This document shows, one piece after another, positions 11,804-13,444 of a stretch of 13,444 nt of DNA (within the stretch, counting starts at the first letter, position 1; each line of letters begins with the position of its first letter). Below the pieces are notes generated by a model. It was not told where the DNA came from. It did no database searches and was given only the letters and a program-made list of their open reading frames with translations. Position numbers and translations under genes: made by a program. Origin of the DNA: Pseudomonadota bacterium (lineage in GTDB: Bacteria > Pseudomonadota > Alphaproteobacteria > Acetobacterales > Acetobacteraceae); NCBI GenBank assembly GCA_023424475.1, contig JAFADX010000017.1, positions 1-13,444 on the forward strand. The letters are read 5' to 3'.

Positions 11804-12748
11804 ATGCGCATGCTGGTCCTGGGCGCGGGTGCGCTTGGCGGATATTTCGGCGGCCGCCTGGCCGAGGCCGGGAGCGCGGAGGTGGCCTTCCTGGTGCGTC
11901 CCGGCCGGCGCGCGACGCTCGCGCGCGACGGTCTGCGCATCGCAAGCCCCTTCGGCGACTGGCAGGGACCCGTGGCCACGCTCGGCGTGGGGGAGGCGAA
12001 GCCCGGCTGGGACGTGGTCCTGCTCTCCTGCAAGGCCTATGACCTCGAGGACGCGATCGCCGCCATCGCGCCGGCCGTCGATGAGCGGACCGCCATCCTG
12101 CCGGTGCTCAACGGCCTCGCGCATGTCGACCGGCTCTGCGAGGCCTTCGGCGCCGGGCGCGTGCTCGGCGGCCTTGCGAAGATCCAGGCGACACTGGCGC
12201 CGGACGGCACGGTGCGCCAGCTCAACGACTGGCGCTGGCTCACCTTCGGCGAGCGCGACGGCAGCGCCTCCGACCGCGTGGCCGCGATCGAGGCCGCCTT
12301 CTCCGCCACCAAGGGCGTCGTCGCGCGCTGCGTGCCCGACATCATGGCACGGATGTGGGAGAAGCTCGTGCATCTCGGCTCCAGCGCGATCGGCACCGTG
12401 CTGATGCGCGCCAACATCGGCGAGATCGCCGCAAGCCCCGGCGGCATCGCCTTCCTTCACCACGTCCTCGAACGCAACGCGGCGATCGCGGCGGACAACG
12501 GCTACCCGATGCAGGAGACCTTCCTGGCGGAATTCCGGGCGCTGTTCTCGGACCCGAAGAGTGCCTATGCCACCTCCATGCTGCGCGACCTCGAGGCCGG
12601 CAGACGGATCGAGGCGGACCACATCCTGGGCTTCCTCGCCGAGGCCGCCCGCCGTGCCGGTGTCCCGGGGGAGCTGCATGACGCCGCCTTCCTGCACGCG
12701 AAGGCCTATGAGATGCGCCGCGCACGGGGCCGGCTGCCCGTGTATTGA
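11804..12748 (+). CDS. Ketopantoate reductase family protein (PanE/ApbA-like)
   Basis: This 314-residue protein opens MRMLVLGAGALGGYFGGRLA, whose G7-A-G-A-L-G12 is the NADP-binding Rossmann loop. Further family landmarks are SCKAYD (Lys77), PVLNGL (Asn103), MWEKLVHLG with the expected catalytic Lys187, and SMLRDLEAGRRIEADHILG with Glu270. Enzymes of this family reduce 2-dehydropantoate to pantoate for coenzyme A synthesis, but many paralogues act on other 2-keto acids. One oddity is that the usual Asn after WxKL, which contacts the substrate in E. coli PanE, lies in a changed segment (HLGSSAIGT). This may therefore be a paralogue rather than the pantothenate enzyme. The start ATG 11804 has GGGGAGG 6 bases upstream. 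No other pantothenate gene is near; the MarR and dehydrogenase genes follow. Confidence 0.85.
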   Translation: MRMLVLGAGALGGYFGGRLAEAGSAEVAFLVRPGRRATLARDGLRIASPFGDWQGPVATLGVGEAKPGWDVVLLSCKAYDLEDAIAAIAPAVDERTAILPVLNGLAHVDRLCEAFGAGRVLGGLAKIQATLAPDGTVRQLNDWRWLTFGERDGSASDRVAAIEAAFSATKGVVARCVPDIMARMWEKLVHLGSSAIGTVLMRANIGEIAASPGGIAFLHHVLERNAAIAADNGYPMQETFLAEFRALFSDPKSAYATSMLRDLEAGRRIEADHILGFLAEAARRAGVPGELHDAAFLHAKAYEMRRARGRLPVY

Positions 12749-12829
12749 TCCATGTCGCGGTGCAGCATGGCCATGAAACGATCCCGGACTGCACGGGAAA
12801 CAAGACTCGCGCACCGTCGTTTCGCTAGT

Positions 12830-12851
12830 CTGCAATTAACCAGCTTTGCAG
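12830..12851 (+). promoter_or_regulatory. Candidate MarR operator upstream of the regulator gene
   Basis: CTGCAA (12830-12835) and TTGCAG (12846-12851) are perfect 6-bp arms spaced by 10 AT-rich bases, immediately before the MarR-family start (12859). The spacing of half-sites (about 16 bases centre to centre) is somewhat longer than many MarR sites. Autoregulation is typical of the family, so this is the best candidate in the 110-base gap. Confidence 0.35.
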
Positions 12852-12858
12852 GCAGGCC

Positions 12859-13317
12859 ATGGAAGCGCACGACGCCGCACCCCGCTTCGTCGACGATTAC
12901 CTGCTGTCGTTGCTCGCGCGGGCTTCCTTTGTCGTCTCCTCGGAATTCCATGACAGGCTGCGGGCGCGCGGCGTCTCGGTCCCGGTCTGGCGCGTCCTCG
13001 CGACCCTGTCGGGCGGGCCGGAAACGGTAACGGCGCTGGCGGAGGCCTGCCTGCTGCAGCAGCCCACCATGACCAAGGTGCTCGACCGCATGGAACGGGA
13101 CGGCCTGGTGCGGCGCCAGCAGGACACCCGCGACCGCCGCCTGGTGCGCATCCACCTCGCGCCGCGCGGGGAGGCGATGGTGGCCGAGCTCCTCGCCGCC
13201 GCCCGCGCGCATGAGGCCGAGGTCTTCGCGCGCCATCCCGATGCCGGTGCCATCAAGGACCTGCTGCGCGCGCTGATCGCCCGCCAGGGGCGGCGGCAGC
13301 GCCCGCGCGGCGGCTGA
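12859..13317 (+). CDS. MarR-family transcriptional regulator
   Basis: This 152-residue protein has a helical N-terminus (FVDDYLLSLLARASFVVSSE). It then has the MarR winged helix-turn-helix: VPVWRVLATLSGG, TVTALAEACLLQQPTMTKVL as the HTH, DRMERDGLVRR, and DTRDRRLVRIHLAPRG as the wing with the characteristic DxRDRR. A C-terminal dimerisation helix (EAMVAELLAAARAHEAEVF) follows. MarR proteins bind DNA as dimers and release it on ligand binding, usually controlling adjacent genes. The next gene, 67 bases downstream, is an NAD-dependent dehydrogenase of the hydroxyisobutyrate family and is the likely target. ATG 12859 has a weak GGCAGG upstream and overlaps the end of the candidate operator. The ligand is unknown. 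Confidence 0.88.
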   Translation: MEAHDAAPRFVDDYLLSLLARASFVVSSEFHDRLRARGVSVPVWRVLATLSGGPETVTALAEACLLQQPTMTKVLDRMERDGLVRRQQDTRDRRLVRIHLAPRGEAMVAELLAAARAHEAEVFARHPDAGAIKDLLRALIARQGRRQRPRGG

Positions 13318-13384
13318 CCTGGCCGCATTGACGGCCGCGGCCCCGCGGCGTCTTGTGACCGCGCATCGAATCTCGGGGGTGCGC

Positions 13385-13444
13385 ATGAAGGTCGGCGTCA
13401 TCGGTCTGGGCAGCATGGGCATGGGCGCGGCGCTGAGCCTGCTG
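13385..13444 (+). CDS. 3-hydroxyisobutyrate dehydrogenase family oxidoreductase, 3' truncated by window edge
   Basis: Only 20 codons are present, MKVGVIGLGSMGMGAALSLL. The GLGSMGMG Rossmann loop is the hallmark of the beta-hydroxyacid dehydrogenase family (3-hydroxyisobutyrate dehydrogenase, tartronate semialdehyde reductase, L-threonate dehydrogenase). The start ATG 13385 is preceded by CTCGGGGG. It is in the same direction as the MarR gene, which probably regulates it. The exact substrate lies beyond the window. Confidence 0.8.
   Translation, partial: MKVGVIGLGSMGMGAALSLL

Noticed and set aside
10011..11945. A 644-residue open frame on the minus strand
   Set aside because: It lies fully antisense to the well-supported antiporter gene and is a low-complexity Arg/Gly/Asp-rich translation, as expected of a shadow frame in GC-rich DNA.

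Overview
The window is a piece of a high-GC alphaproteobacterial chromosome. Very GC-rich codons, a CCA-encoding tRNA-Arg(CCG), and the mix of head-morphogenesis genes, a DUF3489 protein and a KefB/YbaL-type exchanger would suit an Acetobacterales/Roseomonas-like genome. That placement is inference and cannot be proven from this sequence. The layout is accessory DNA from base 1 to about 9268, a tRNA-Arg on the minus strand at 9269-9345, then ordinary chromosomal genes to the end.

Region A (1-1554) is prophage DNA. It holds the end of a small TubC-docking-like protein, a coiled-coil protein overlapping it by one base, and an HK97-type prohead protease with a recognisable His/Ser/Glu set. No capsid gene follows. 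A strong hairpin and a 386-base stretch with no convincing gene follow instead.

Region B (1941-7002) is a compact restriction-modification island, visibly more AT-rich than its surroundings in its plus-strand genes. Three tightly packed plus-strand genes encode an EVE/PUA-like domain protein (candidate reader of modified bases) and two related SPPY-type amino-methyltransferases, each about 500 residues, with almost identical motif spacing. The first methyltransferase carries an N-terminal MerR-like helix-turn-helix. Facing them on the minus strand is a phospholipase-D-superfamily endonuclease whose H-K-N-E catalytic set has the spacing I recall for the metal-independent type IIS enzyme BfiI. 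It also has an N-terminal helix-turn-helix and an NgoFVII/B3-like C-terminal domain. Two SPPY methyltransferases plus a PLD nuclease is the composition of BfiI-type systems. The EVE gene and the HTH fusions on both M and R are additions to it. A perfect 8-bp inverted repeat over the predicted -10 of the nuclease gene is a candidate operator, so one of the HTH-bearing enzymes may control nuclease expression.

Region C (7003-9268) starts with a 339-base spacer containing inverted repeats, followed by prophage-type genes: a Nu1-like terminase small subunit, a small helical protein and a DUF3489 protein. The order (protease left, small terminase right, no large terminase, portal or capsid between) shows the prophage is rearranged or decayed. 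The tRNA-Arg 3' end facing this DNA is a plausible integration boundary.

Region D (9269-13444) reads as core genome: tRNA-Arg, a phosphinothricin-acetyltransferase-like GNAT, a CPA2 potassium/proton antiporter with an RCK domain, a ketopantoate-reductase-family protein, a MarR-family regulator with a candidate operator, and the first 20 codons of a 3-hydroxyisobutyrate-dehydrogenase-family oxidoreductase.
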